Translations under genes and position numbers: made by a program | Part shown: positions 26,786 to 37,101 of the stretch, in pieces | Layout of the letters: the number at the start of each line of letters is the position of its first letter | How positions within the stretch are numbered: position 1 is the stretch's first letter | Notes under the pieces: generated by a model | What the model was told of the DNA's origin: nothing | The model's input: the letters and a program-made list of their open reading frames with translations, nothing else | Databases searched by the model: none | Origin: Thecamonas trahens ATCC 50062 | Taxonomy: Eukaryota; Apusozoa; Apusomonadida; Apusomonadidae | Length of the DNA stretch: 64,000 nucleotides | Assembly: GCF_000142905.1 (NCBI RefSeq) | Contig: NW_013657666.1 | Span: 194,992-258,991, forward strand | Direction: 5' to 3'

Positions 26786-29265
26786 ATGGGCCTAGACAGG
26801 TTGGGCGTGGCCATGGCCGTGGCTGTCGTCATGGCGGTGGTCGTGGCGGACGTTGTCACGTGCGTGGCGGGAAGCACACCATGTGAGAGCCACAAGACAT
26901 GTCCGACGTGCTCAGCAGGGAGCAAGGAGTGTCTCTGGTGTGCTGCTGGGGGTGTGCCGCATTGCTACAACGTGACGGCACACCCGCACGCGTGTGACGA
27001 GGCGTGTGTGTCACCAGCATGCAACGCAGGCGGATGTGAGGCGCACCTCGACTGCCGGACGTGCGCAGCGGACAGCGGGTGCGGGTGGTGCTCGCAGTCG
27101 AGGGCGTGTATGCAGGGCACGGCCTCGGGGCCGTGTCAAAACGGCATGTGTGCGCAGTCCGAGTGGAACTTTGCCAACTGCTCGAACAACTGTCCGCTCT
27201 TTGAGGGCTGCGCCGAGTGCACGGCTGCGCCGGGCGACGGCTGTGCGTACTGCCTCACCGAGGAGGTGTGCGTGGGCGGTGACGACGCCCACAAGTGCCG
27301 GTGTGCGCGTGAGTCGTGCGGAGTGTGTGAGGCCAAGACTGGGTGTGCCGATTGCACCGACGATCCTGCGTGCGGATGGTGTGCGTCGGCAAACGGTGGC
27401 AAGGGCGGGTGCCTGCCTGCGTTTGACCAGCACGAGCCGTGCGACAAGGGCGCATGTCCGGCGCCACTGGCCAAGAACTGGCAGTATGGCAAGTGCGCCG
27501 TCAACTGCACTCTGTTCTCAGCAAGCTGTGCAGAGTGTACCGCCCACTACGCGGACTCGGGCTGCGAGTGGTGCGAGGCGACCGAGGCGTGCCTCGCCCC
27601 GGCGCAGTTTACCTCGTGTCCTGCGTGCCTGGTCTCGACCTGTCCCGACTGTGGAAGCTACGAGAGCTGCTCCGAGTGCATCGGAGACGCAAGCTGTGGA
27701 TGGTGCTCCGAGTCTGAGGCGTGTGTGCCGGGAGAGGCCGGCGGTGCGTGCGGCGGGCCGCAGGTCTGCCCGGCGCCGGAATGGAACTACGAGACGTGCG
27801 CGGCCGACTGTGCGTCACTCGAGACGTGCACCGCGTGCACGGCGATGGCGACTGAGGCCGGCTGCCGCTGGTGTGCCGACGAGGGCATCTGCCGCTTTGG
27901 GCCCGAGTTCAACGGGACAGCGTGCCGATGCGTCCGTGACTTTTGCCCGGCCACCAGCTGTTCGGCGCTCTCGGGCACATCTTGCGCACAGTGCGTGGCG
28001 ACTCAGGGCTGCGGGTGGTGCCCCGAGACGGCGTCATGCCTCTCGGGCTCTGACGCTGGGCCGTGCTCGTCCACCGCGCAGTGCAAGGCAGGATGGTCGT
28101 ACGGAACATGTGACGGGACGTGCGGGCAGCACGGCGACTGCACGTCGTGTCGGGCCGACACCGAGGCGGGATGTGGGTGGTGCGCTGGGACGCAGGCGTT
28201 CCCGGGCTCGCTCACGCCGGTCTCGCTCTGCGTCCAGGCCGATACGTCCGACTCTGCGCCGGCCGACGGCCGGCAGTGCGCGCGTTGGTACGGCTCGCAC
28301 AGCAGTGAGACGTGTCCAGCGTGCGGTGATAGCGAGCACAACACGTGTCAGACGTGCACGACTGATGCGTCGTGTGGATGGTGCGGCGAGTTTTGTCGCG
28401 AAGGCGACGCCAACGGCCCGTTCAACTCCCCGGGCTGCTCATCGTGGTCTTTCGGCGACTGTCAGTCCGAGTGCCCACTGGTGGGCAACTGTGGCGACTG
28501 TGTGCAGGTGCCTGAATGCGGGTGGTGCAAGAACCCGCTGCACATTGGCGGCTTTTGCACCGGTGTCGATTCCAAGTCTCAGTGCTACGAGTGGCAGCCA
28601 TCCAACTGCGAGCCCGAGTGCGAGACGAACCTTGTGTGCTCGGCTTGCACCGCCAACTCGTCGTGCGGGTGGTGCGAGTCCAAGGGCTCGTCCGGCTCGA
28701 CGGCGACGTGCGTGCGCGGGACCGGGCAAGGCCCGCTCGACACGACGTGCTCGCTCGGCTGGTCGTATGGCCACAAGTCGTGTGTCTCGTCGTGTGCCCG
28801 CTATCTCGACTGCGGCTCGTGCGTGCTCAACGCTGATTGCGGATGGTGCTCGGCAGCCGGTGGTGCATGCATGGCCGGCAAGTTTGACGGGCCGGACCAG
28901 GGCGTGTGTCCGCCCGACGACTGGACCCATGCGCCGTCGGTCTGCTCGTCGCCGTTTGACAACTGCGTTGCGCACACCGAGTGCTCCTCGTGCATCGCGC
29001 GCAACTCGTGCGGCTGGTGCGATGCCGACAAAAGTGCTACTCCGGCCACAAGTCGTCGCCCATCGCGCCTAACACCTGCCCGCGCGACTGGCTCTTTGCC
29101 TCGTGCTCGGCCGCCCTCCCCATCCCGGCGCGCTCCAAGGAGCTCTCTCCCTGGGTCGTCGCCGCCATCACCGCCGGCGCCATCCTTGTCCCCATCGTCG
29201 GCGGCGCCGCCTACATGTACCGTCGCTACCTCGCCAAGTACGGCTACCCCGCACTCGAGGGGTGA
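26786..29265 (+). CDS. PSI-repeat cysteine-rich type I membrane protein (frame break near 29030)
   Basis: From the ATG at 26786, a signal peptide (VAMAVAVVMAVVVADVVTCVAG) is followed by about 14 cysteine-rich modules. Each is centred on a CGWC-like core (CLWC, CGWC, CAYC, CEWC, CRWC) with C..C..C spacing of PSI/plexin-like repeats. The frame then fails at an A4 run (29030-29033): GAC AAA AGT should read GAC AAA AAG TGC. With one added base it continues KCYSGHKSSPIAPNTCPRDW and reaches a transmembrane helix (WVVAAITAGAILVPIVGGAAYMY) and a short tail ending at 29265. Without it the frame runs to 29422 with no membrane anchor. Extracellular adhesion or receptor roles are plausible; no ortholog is recognised. 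Confidence 0.8.
29030..29033 (+). other. Apparent one-base deletion in A4 run, PSI-repeat gene
   Basis: Coding character switches frame here: PSI modules end in DADK upstream, while the last module and the membrane anchor downstream lie in the -1 frame. One extra A restores a single frame. Confidence 0.7.
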
Positions 29266-29705
29266 AGCTCGGCATTGGCATTCAACTTTGCGACTACCAC
29301 CAACTGACTCGGGCTGCACCCGTTTCGGCGTTTGGCGGTCGGCGGCGTGTTGCGGGTGGCGGGCAACTCTCGTCTCTCCAACCAGTATGTACATTGAGCA
29401 GGCTAAACAAGCCGTGTCCTGACGGCATGGGCCCAGCAAAGCGAGAAAACATGGACTGGACGTGTGTGCAAGGTGTATACCTCGTGCTACATGCTACAAA
29501 GGACATGATTTGTGGTTGCAGTGGCCGCAGAGGAACCGGGTGGCCTGTGGAGGGTGTGTGGAGAGATGGCGCGCGATACGAATCAAACTCACAAAACTTG
29601 AAATTTTCATGTGGCGGGCTTCCGGGCACTGGCACGAACACAGCCTGTATCCTCAAACCACCACTACCACTCACCACACCAACACCGTCTACGACCTACC
29701 TAGCT
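29266..29705 (+). other. Intergenic spacer
   Basis: 440 bases between two same-strand genes. Lower in GC than its surroundings, with ACCACC/CACACC-rich sequence just before the next ATG. I see no RNA gene, repeat or convincing coding segment. Confidence 0.5.
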
Positions 29706-32700
29706 ATGTCCATCGTAGTTATTGACAAGAGCGGAGCCGACCGGATGCGTGTTCCGCTGCATGGGACGTGCACTTTCGGCCGGGCACCCGAGTGCGACGT
29801 CCGGGTGCAAAAGTCGGACGTCTCACGGCAGCACTGCCAGCTCGCCATCGACGAGAACGGCAAGTGCGTGCTGACGAACCTGTCGTCAACCAATGCAACG
29901 TATGTCGACTCTGAGGCGGTCGAGACACACATGATTCTCGAGTCCGGCATGATGTTTGCTGTCGGGCCGCGGTACTTTCGCTACGAGGCGCCCGAGGGCA
30001 TCGCGGTGAGCAAGAAGGCCGAGGCCACGCCAGAGCCGGCGCCCACGGCGGCGCCAGCACCTTCGTCTGTTGTCAAGGCTGTCCAGCCGGTGCCTGCGTT
30101 CCAGTGGACCGAGTCTGAGGCCTCGCCAACGACCCAGGCCAAGTCTCAGCAGTTGAGGGCGATGCAGACGCCGCTGCGGCGCGAGATTGCCGCTCGCGGC
30201 TCGCGCCCGAACCCGGTGTTCCAGGACAAGGCCAATAAGATGGCCACGCCGCTCAAGCGGGCGCTTTTCCAGGAAGCTCAGGCCCGTCAGCGCACCTTTG
30301 CCGAGTTCTCAGACGCCGACGCCGACGCCTCGTTTGCGTCCGACGCAACAGACACTGAGCTCGGCATGTTTGAGGACGAGGAGCTGTCTATTATTGCACC
30401 GCGCAAGCTCATGCAGGTTCTCAACACTCCGCTCAAGGAGGACATTGCCAAGCGCGGTGCCACCAAGCTTGACGTTGTCTATGTCTCGGACGCACCAGTT
30501 ATGGCGACGCCGATGAAGAAGGCGATCCGCAAGCGCGGTGCTGCCAAGCGCGAGGTTGTGCCGGTGGCTGACGCGCCGGTCATGGCGACGCCGATGAAGA
30601 AGGCGATCCGCAAGCGCGGTGCTGCCAAGCGCGAGGTTGTGCCGGTGGCTGACGCGCCGGTCATGGCGACGCCGATGAAGAAGGCGATCCGCAAGCGCGG
30701 TGCTGCCAAGCGCGAGGTTGTGCCGGTGGCTGACGCACCGGTCATGGCGACGCCGATGAAGAAGGCGATCCGCAAGCGCGGTGCTGCCAAGCGCGAGGTT
30801 GTGCCAGTGGCTGACGCGCCGGTCATGGCGACGCCGATGAAGAAGGCGATCCGCAAGCGCGGTGCTGCCAAGCGCGAGGTTGTGCCGGTGGCTGACGCAC
30901 CGGTCATGGCGACGCCGATGAAGAAGGCGATCCGCAAGCGCGGTGCTGCCAAGCGCGAGGTTGTGCCAGTGGCTGACGCGCCGGTCATGGCGACGCCGAT
31001 GAAGAAGGCGATCAAGGCCAAGGCCAATGCGTCGCGCATCCCTACGCCCAAGACCATGGCAACGCCGATGAAGAAGGCAATCCGCAAGCGCGGTGCCGCC
31101 GAGCGTGAGGTTGTGCCTGTTACTGATGCTCCGACGATGGCGACGCCGATGAAGAAGGCAATCAAGGCCAAGGCTAGCGAGTCGCGCATTCCGACCATCA
31201 ACACGGCTCCGGTCATGGCGACGCCGATGAAGAAGGCAATCAAGGCCAAGGCTAGCGAGTCGCGCATTCCGACCATCAACACGGCTCCGGTCATGGCGAC
31301 GCCGATGAAGAAGGCAATCAAGGCCAAGGCTAGCGAGTCGCGCATTCCGACCATCAACACGGCTCCGATCATGGCGACGCCGATGAAGAAGGCAATCAAG
31401 GCCAAGGCTAGCGAGTCGCGCATTCCGACCATCAACACGGCTCCGATCATGGCGACGCCGATGAAGAAGGCAATCAAGGCCAAGGCTAGCGAGTCGCGCA
31501 TTCCGACCATCAACACGGCTCCGATCATGGCGACGCCGATGAAGAAGGCAATCAAGGCCAAGGCAGCCGAGCCGCGAGCGGCAGTGAGCAAGCCGATCGA
31601 GGAGAACTCCTCCCAGCACAAGAAGACCAGCAAGTCGAAGAAGAAGAAGAGGTCTGCCGTCCGCAAGCCCATCAAGCACGCTCAGCCAAAGGAGTATGTG
31701 CCGAAGGCTGCGCCTGCCGCTGTCAAGGTTGCGGCTAAGGTTGTGGCTGAGGTCAAGGCTGAGGTCGAGTCCGAGGTCGAGGCTGAGGTCGAGGTCGAGT
31801 CCGAGGTCGAGGCTGAGGTCGAGGCCGAGGCTGAGGTCGAGGTCGAGTCCGAAGTCGAGGCTGATGAGGTCGAGGCCGAGTCCGAGGTTGAGGCTGAGGT
31901 CGAGGTCGAGGCTGAGGTCGAGGCCGAGGTTGAGGTCGAGGTCGAGTCCGAGGTCAAGGCTGAGGTCGAGGTCGAGTCCGAGGTCGAGTCCGAGGTTGAG
32001 GTCGAGGTCGAGTCCGAGGTCGAGGCTGAGGTCGAGGTCGAGTCCGAGGTCGAGTCCGAGGTCGAGGCTGAGGTCGAGCAAGAGGTCGAGGTCATTAACT
32101 ACTCCAAGTGGAAGGTCGTCGAGCTTCGTGCCGAGCTCTCTTCCCGCGGCCTCGCCACTACTGGCCGCAAGGCTGAGCTTATCGCCCGCCTCGAGTCTGC
32201 CCCTACCGATGCCGCCGACAGCGCTGCTGCCGCAGTCGAGGCCGAGGCTGAGGTCGAGGCAGAGCCCAAGATCGAGGCAGAGCCCAAGATCGAGGCCATC
32301 AACTACTCCAAGTGGAAGGTCGCTGAGCTGCGTGCCGAGCTCTCGGCCCGTGGCCTCGCCACTACCGGCCGCAAGGCTGAGCTCGTCGCTCGTCTCGAGG
32401 CCAATGCCTCAGCCCCCGTGTGCTCGTCGGCAGCTGCTGAGGAGACCGAGCCGACTCCCGAGTCAGAGGCCCAGACCGTCGACTACTCCAAATGGAAGGT
32501 TGCTCAGCTCCGCACCGAGCTCTCCACCCGCGGCCTCGACACTACGGGGCGGAAGGCCGAGCTGGTGGCCCGCCTCCAGACCGCCGGCGACGCCTCCACC
32601 ACTGACGCGATCAAGGTTGCCGACCAGGCCATCGATGCTGATGACGCTCAGGCCCAGCCGATTAACTACGCCAAGTGGAAGGTTGTTGAGCTTCGTGCTG

Positions 32701-32774
32701 AGCTCTCATCCCGTGGCCTCTCGACCGCCGGCCGCAAGGCTGACCTGGTCAAGCGTCTCGCCGATCTACAGTGA
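29706..32774 (+). CDS. FHA domain, TPMKKAI repeat and SAP domain chromatin protein (Ki-67-like architecture)
   Basis: 1022 residues from the ATG at 29706. An FHA domain occupies about residues 1-95 (CTFGRAPECDVRV, SRQHCQL, NLSSTNATYVDS). A linker with TP-motif variants (TPLRREIAARG, TPLKRALFQ, TPLKEDIAKRG) leads into 14 copies of MATPMKKAI: six 27-residue units of one type (81-base period, 30498-30983), then mixed units, then a 26-residue type (78-base period). A Glu/Val/Ala low-complexity block follows (31738-32093). The C-terminus has four SAP domains (YSKWKVVELRAELSSRGL...GRKAELIARL), which bind DNA or RNA. Each repeat carries a TP site, suggesting phosphorylation by a proline-directed kinase such as a Cdk. 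Domain order recalls Ki-67 (FHA, tandem repeats, DNA-binding end), but sequence homology of the repeats is not claimed. Confidence 0.85.
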   Translation: MSIVVIDKSGADRMRVPLHGTCTFGRAPECDVRVQKSDVSRQHCQLAIDENGKCVLTNLSSTNATYVDSEAVETHMILESGMMFAVGPRYFRYEAPEGIAVSKKAEATPEPAPTAAPAPSSVVKAVQPVPAFQWTESEASPTTQAKSQQLRAMQTPLRREIAARGSRPNPVFQDKANKMATPLKRALFQEAQARQRTFAEFSDADADASFASDATDTELGMFEDEELSIIAPRKLMQVLNTPLKEDIAKRGATKLDVVYVSDAPVMATPMKKAIRKRGAAKREVVPVADAPVMATPMKKAIRKRGAAKREVVPVADAPVMATPMKKAIRKRGAAKREVVPVADAPVMATPMKKAIRKRGAAKREVVPVADAPVMATPMKKAIRKRGAAKREVVPVADAPVMATPMKKAIRKRGAAKREVVPVADAPVMATPMKKAIKAKANASRIPTPKTMATPMKKAIRKRGAAEREVVPVTDAPTMATPMKKAIKAKASESRIPTINTAPVMATPMKKAIKAKASESRIPTINTAPVMATPMKKAIKAKASESRIPTINTAPIMATPMKKAIKAKASESRIPTINTAPIMATPMKKAIKAKASESRIPTINTAPIMATPMKKAIKAKAAEPRAAVSKPIEENSSQHKKTSKSKKKKRSAVRKPIKHAQPKEYVPKAAPAAVKVAAKVVAEVKAEVESEVEAEVEVESEVEAEVEAEAEVEVESEVEADEVEAESEVEAEVEVEAEVEAEVEVEVESEVKAEVEVESEVESEVEVEVESEVEAEVEVESEVESEVEAEVEQEVEVINYSKWKVVELRAELSSRGLATTGRKAELIARLESAPTDAADSAAAAVEAEAEVEAEPKIEAEPKIEAINYSKWKVAELRAELSARGLATTGRKAELVARLEANASAPVCSSAAAEETEPTPESEAQTVDYSKWKVAQLRTELSTRGLDTTGRKAELVARLQTAGDASTTDAIKVADQAIDADDAQAQPINYAKWKVVELRAELSSRGLSTAGRKADLVKRLADLQ
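30498..31590 (+). repeat. Coding tandem repeats, 81-base and 78-base units
   Basis: ATGs of the first seven units fall at exact 81-base spacing (30501 to 30987 is six units) with near-identical DNA, so the array expanded recently. Later units switch to a 78-base period ending RIPTINTAP. There are 14 MATPMKKAI cores in total. Copy number may be collapsed or variable in the assembly. Confidence 0.92.
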
Positions 32775-32788
32775 GGTATCGTGTCGCG

Positions 32789-34024
32789 TTAAATGTGTAC
32801 TCTTGCAACCCCGGAGTCGGCGTCAGCAGCACAAAGACGTGGCCAGCGACTGGAGCGCGACCGGCGTAATGTGACTTTTGTGTCGGCGACAGTCAGCGCT
32901 AGCCGTCCGCCGCTCTCGTCTGCGCGCACGATGTCATTCGGTGTCGCTGCAGAAGCCCACCGCAGCGCGATCGACGACGAGCCCGGGCGGATCGATCGCC
33001 CCAGTACTAGATCATCACCAAGGGCGGAAACCAGAGTACCGTCATCTCTTTTCTGCCACAGCTGGTTGGCCCAATGCCGCTTCCGTGCCCGCCGCTTCCG
33101 ATAGAGCACGACACGTGCCCCGTCATCGGTCTGCCCGTAGTCGACATCTACGACGAGTCCGGAGCTGGCGTGCTCAAGATGCATCCAAGGTGCAAACTGC
33201 GACGCGACGAGGGAAAATCCATCGATGGTCTCTTGCACCCGGGCCGTGTATGCCAGCTCTATCACGGCAGCATGCGGAATCATGTCAAACGCTGCGTTGA
33301 CAAAGGTGGTGCCATCTCGGACCTCACTGTGCGCGCCGTACTGGTGAACGTGGCCGAAAAGATGGAGCCGGGCAGACGAGGCAAGAACCCGCTCGCGAAG
33401 GGCGGCATCTCCCCAGTGGCGTCGCCACGCTGGATGGACTTTTCCGCATACACGACACTCGTAGTCGCTCCCGCTCCGTCCATTCGACGCCAGATCGAGG
33501 ATGCCTGCCGGAGGCATGTGTGTGACGATGACGTCGACGTCTTCGGGACAGGTTTGCCATCGCGAGGCCCTCGCTGCAGCGTCCGGCTCGCCAAACATGT
33601 GGCTTCGCGACGCACTTGTCCACGGCGATCCCCAGACCCGCAGCCCAAAGGGAGCCACGATGGTGTCCGAGTCCTGCAGGTAGTGGGTCGCGTTGTCCAG
33701 CGCTTGGCCTATCTCGTCCGCGCTCATCCCTTTGAACGCGATGTCATGGTTGCCGAGCACAACAATCCTGGCCTCATACTCGAGCGCTAGCTCGCCGAGC
33801 CAGGCGTTAAAGTCGCGGGCGAGTGCTTTGCGCTCTTTACGCGGCGCGTGGCGATCGATAAAGTCCCCCGAGACCACCAGCACATCGCCCGGTGGCAGAG
33901 CAGCCGTCGTCTCGCGATGCCGCCCGTGCAAATCTGACAGATGCACGATCGTCACATGGTCCGACCCGCTCCCTGCACTCACACTATTCACCATCAGTGT
34001 GTCATCCATCGCTCCACCACACAC
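32789..34024 (-). CDS. Metallophosphoesterase, MPPED1/2-like (UPF0046)
   Basis: 411 residues from the ATG at 34024; MDDTL at 34009 is an alternative. The calcineurin-like motifs appear in order: HLSDLHGRH, VVSGDFIDRH, VVLGNHD, VWGSPW, VIVTHMPPAGILD and LHLFGHVHQYGA. These supply the His/Asp/Asn ligands of a binuclear metal centre. GSPW and GHVHQ with an early SDLHGRH fit the MPPED1/MPPED2 group of phosphodiesterases. The last about 110 residues, after the core, look variable. It is convergent with the FHA-SAP gene with only 14 bases between stops, and divergent from INTS2. Confidence 0.88.
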   Translation of the reverse strand: MCGGAMDDTLMVNSVSAGSGSDHVTIVHLSDLHGRHRETTAALPPGDVLVVSGDFIDRHAPRKERKALARDFNAWLGELALEYEARIVVLGNHDIAFKGMSADEIGQALDNATHYLQDSDTIVAPFGLRVWGSPWTSASRSHMFGEPDAAARASRWQTCPEDVDVIVTHMPPAGILDLASNGRSGSDYECRVCGKVHPAWRRHWGDAALRERVLASSARLHLFGHVHQYGAHSEVRDGTTFVNAAFDMIPHAAVIELAYTARVQETIDGFSLVASQFAPWMHLEHASSGLVVDVDYGQTDDGARVVLYRKRRARKRHWANQLWQKRDDGTLVSALGDDLVLGRSIRPGSSSIALRWASAATPNDIVRADESGGRLALTVADTKVTLRRSRSSRWPRLCAADADSGVARVHI

Positions 34025-34195
34025 CCTGGAACCTGGTCTGCCTGTTCACGATCGCCTTCATTGCCCTTGCCGCCGAGCCAGTTTTTGATGGTGGTAGGCG
34101 TCGAAGACCCGCGAAGGAAAGAAGGAATTCGCCCAGCCATCGCTGACAGCATCGACCGCCACTGCCCACCACTCCACCCGCCCGACCCCCACCCT

Positions 34196-37072
34196 ATGAG
34201 CCAGCAAGCGGCTGAGGACGCGTTTGCAGCACTTGCCCAGGCACACACCAGTGGCATGGCGTCGGCAGTGGCCAGAGTGGTCGACGCAGCTCCACCGCCG
34301 CCGCATGGTGCGGTCCTGCTCCCCAGCCTGGCCATGCTTGCCTACGCACTGCCGGAGCCAGACAGCGACGTGGTGGAGCGGGAGGCCGAGGCGTCGGCCG
34401 CCGCGGACAAGATTGCCGGCTATCTCGACGCGCACTTCCAGGCACCAGCGATCCTTGCCCTGCTCGACGCCGGGCTGGCCTGGCAGGCCGATGCGCCGCG
34501 TCCGGTCCCGCCCAAGGATCCGGCTGGCTTTGCCGCCGCCGCGCCTCCCAGCCAGCTCGCTGTCGCCGCTGACCTGCCGCCGGCGTTGCTGGCCGACACA
34601 GCGGCGGCGCCGCGGGTCACTGCCGCACTGGCGGTCGGTCTCTTGACCGGCGTCGCCGAGCCCGAACGGGTCTTTTCCCACCTCGCTGCTGCTGCGGCCG
34701 CCACTGCCGAGCCCGGGCCAGTGGTGGCGCGCATGGCTGCCCTCCTCGCCAATGCACCGTTTCTCTTCCCGGTCGCGCTCCGCGCCATCGTCGCCTGTGA
34801 CAATCCAGAGCCGAGTCTGGTGGCGCTGCTGGTCCGTCTTCGGCCCGATGCGCTGCAAGCGGTCCGCGCTGGCCTCCTCGCCCATCCAACGGGTCCGCGG
34901 GCCATTGCTGCGGCCCTGGAGTTGACACTGGCCCACGCTCGCGCCGAGCTGCCAGCGGTTGTCGAGGCTGCGCTCGCTTTGCCGGAGTGTGTGGCCAAGC
35001 TGGCAAGGGATGGCGGCCTTGACGCGGTGGTGGACGCGCTGGTGTCGGTTACTCCGGCCAGTGCCGGCCCAGCGCATGTTGCGGCCGCGCTCAAGCTGAT
35101 TGCGGCGATTCTGGGCGTGGCCAAGGCCAGCGTCGGAGATGACGTGCTTGTGCGGGCGCTTCAGCTCATCACCGCGCATGCTGGGCGCTCGGGCTTGGTC
35201 TGCCGCATCGGGCTCTGCTTCCTGCTCGTGGTACCGAGCCTCACCGCCGCTGTCGGCAACGATACAGTGTGGGAGGCGCTGCGGGCGCTGCGAACGAGCT
35301 CCGAGGCGACGAACCTACTCCTTCTCATTTCGATCCACTTTCACACTGGTGCGCACGTGGCGGTGGCCGACACGGTGCGGCGGCTGCTTGGTATGCGGGT
35401 CGCACTCCACAACGAGTCGCTCTCGGCGATGGCCAAGCTCTTCACCTCTGTGCAGCTGTTCGACGAGCGCGAAGTGGCGCGGTCTGCGCCGCAGCTTGTG
35501 GTCCCGTCACCGCTGACGGCGAGTGCGGCGTCGCACTCGACGGCCCTCGAGTCGATGTACCACCTGTGCAAGTCGTCGGTCCTCACCCGGCATCAAGTTG
35601 ATGTTTCGGCTTGGGTGTGGGATGCGGTGGCTGCAGCCGACTATCCGCTGCATCCGCTGCTGCCTGCGCTGGTCGCGGGACTTGTGGCGTCTTCGGATCC
35701 ATCGCTTCCTTGGTCGATGGCGCTGTTTGAGCTCGACGCTCTTAGCAAAGCGCTCGAGGCCAAGACCGGCGCCCTGGCGCGGCCGCTGTCGGCTTCGGCT
35801 GTTCTGCTCATCTTTTACGTGTTGAGTGTCAACTACCGAGCGCTGACCGCAAGTTCGAGCACGATCGCGGCGTGCAAGTACCCCGATGAGTTTGTAGAGG
35901 CGCTGCCTTTGCAGGCGCTGTGGGTGCAAATGGCGTCGGAGCGGGCACCGCTTGGGAGCAAGGATGCTTCGGGCCTCGCGCTGGTTGAGCCGGCAATGGC
36001 CAAGATGATGCTCGGACTTGCGCCGCACGCGTTTACGGTAGTCCAGCTGGTGGCGATGGGCACAACGGCACTGCCGGCAGCGCACATGCCGCCCATCTCG
36101 CTCTTTCGGCGGCAGCGAGAAGCGATGGCTGCAACGGGTGCCGAGTTGGCGGCCGAGGTGGAGAGCGCTGTCCGCGACGGTGACGGGCCGCTGCTGGCCA
36201 CGGCGCTGGAGCGCGGAGCGGTATGGATGTGGCGGATGCGCGGAGCGGGAGGCAACAAGCTCCGGAGCGCGGTGGTGAAGCATGTGGTGGGGCGCGAGGT
36301 GGCCGGCGCCCTCAGCAGCACTGCGTCAGCCGCGCTGTATTGGCTGCTCTGGGGTGCGATGCAAGAGACAGCTTGGCAGGTGGTGTGCGAGATTGTGGCG
36401 CATCTGCAGGAGGCGCCGACGCTGACGCCGGCGCAGCTGGCGCACGACCCGCTGCTCTTTCTGCGCCTGCCAGACGAGGCATTTACCGTTGCGCCTCTGG
36501 TCGAGCTTGTGCTTCATGGCCTGCATATGGGCCTTGCGGCGGCGACCTCGTCTGTGTTGCGGACCAAGGCCGGGACTCGGGAAGAGACGTCGACGTTGCT
36601 GATGGGCCAAGAGTGCGCAGTGGTGCTGATGGCCATCGAGGCTGTTGGCGTGGCCGCGCGCGAGGGTGCCGAGGAAGCGATGGCAGTTCTCTGCCAGTTT
36701 GTGCACGAGAAGTTCATTGCCAACGTCCTGCTCTGCAAACTCGTGCACTTTCAGATGTACAGTCCTGAGCTCATTCCGTTGCTTGTGGCCGGCGTGCCGT
36801 CAATGCATGTGGCATCGTCGTTTATGCCCGAGTTGCTGATGGCGCCGTCGACAGAGCACGTCCGGTTTGGCATCCTGGTCATGGCTGCACTTGCGGAACG
36901 ATACCCGCTGCCGAGCATGTGTGACGTAGCTGGCCTTGCTGTTGGGCGCGCCAGCGAGGTTGCCGGAGAAGGCGATTCCATCATCAGCGCGGCGGCCGAG
37001 CAGCTGCGTGAGGTCTTTGGCGCGCATCTCCGGCCACACACCCGACCCGGCGGCGAGCCTGGCCGCGGATAA
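34196..37072 (+). CDS. INTS2: Integrator complex subunit 2
   Basis: 958 residues, largely alpha-helical, Ala/Leu-rich. The C-terminal part contains the INTS2 signature region: LLCKLVHFQMYSPELIPLLVAGVPSMHV and FMPELLMAPSTEHVRFGILVMAALAERYPLP, from about residue 845. It corresponds to the LVHFQGYP...VAGIPSMH...FIPELI segment of animal INTS2. Mid-protein segments (LLIFYVLSVNYRAL) also fit. INTS2 is a core subunit of Integrator, which cleaves nascent snRNAs and promoter-proximal mRNAs with Pol II. The ATG at 34196 (MSQQAAEDAF) was chosen because sequence upstream looks like leader. Single exon. It is shorter than human INTS2 (about 1200), chiefly by loss of variable sequence. Confidence 0.8.
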   Translation: MSQQAAEDAFAALAQAHTSGMASAVARVVDAAPPPPHGAVLLPSLAMLAYALPEPDSDVVEREAEASAAADKIAGYLDAHFQAPAILALLDAGLAWQADAPRPVPPKDPAGFAAAAPPSQLAVAADLPPALLADTAAAPRVTAALAVGLLTGVAEPERVFSHLAAAAAATAEPGPVVARMAALLANAPFLFPVALRAIVACDNPEPSLVALLVRLRPDALQAVRAGLLAHPTGPRAIAAALELTLAHARAELPAVVEAALALPECVAKLARDGGLDAVVDALVSVTPASAGPAHVAAALKLIAAILGVAKASVGDDVLVRALQLITAHAGRSGLVCRIGLCFLLVVPSLTAAVGNDTVWEALRALRTSSEATNLLLLISIHFHTGAHVAVADTVRRLLGMRVALHNESLSAMAKLFTSVQLFDEREVARSAPQLVVPSPLTASAASHSTALESMYHLCKSSVLTRHQVDVSAWVWDAVAAADYPLHPLLPALVAGLVASSDPSLPWSMALFELDALSKALEAKTGALARPLSASAVLLIFYVLSVNYRALTASSSTIAACKYPDEFVEALPLQALWVQMASERAPLGSKDASGLALVEPAMAKMMLGLAPHAFTVVQLVAMGTTALPAAHMPPISLFRRQREAMAATGAELAAEVESAVRDGDGPLLATALERGAVWMWRMRGAGGNKLRSAVVKHVVGREVAGALSSTASAALYWLLWGAMQETAWQVVCEIVAHLQEAPTLTPAQLAHDPLLFLRLPDEAFTVAPLVELVLHGLHMGLAAATSSVLRTKAGTREETSTLLMGQECAVVLMAIEAVGVAAREGAEEAMAVLCQFVHEKFIANVLLCKLVHFQMYSPELIPLLVAGVPSMHVASSFMPELLMAPSTEHVRFGILVMAALAERYPLPSMCDVAGLAVGRASEVAGEGDSIISAAAEQLREVFGAHLRPHTRPGGEPGRG

Positions 37073-37101
37073 AGCCACAACCCTAACAATCGCTGCCCTT
37101 C

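Noticed and set aside
26994-29072. 692-codon Arg-rich frame overlapping the PSI-repeat gene
   Set aside because: Out-of-frame reading of cysteine codons in the real gene.
30498-31590. Regular 81/78-base repeats considered as a CRISPR array or satellite
   Set aside because: They are coding, in frame, have no unique spacers and lie inside one continuous protein.
30309-32081. 590-codon minus-strand frame with regular LDLGLDL and HRRRH repeats
   Set aside because: It is the antisense reading of the TPMKKAI and Glu/Val repeats; its regularity comes from the tandem repeats.
31696-32874. 392-codon Arg/Ser/Pro frame over the Glu/Val block
   Set aside because: Frame-shifted reading of GAG-GTC repeats; no protein-like complexity.
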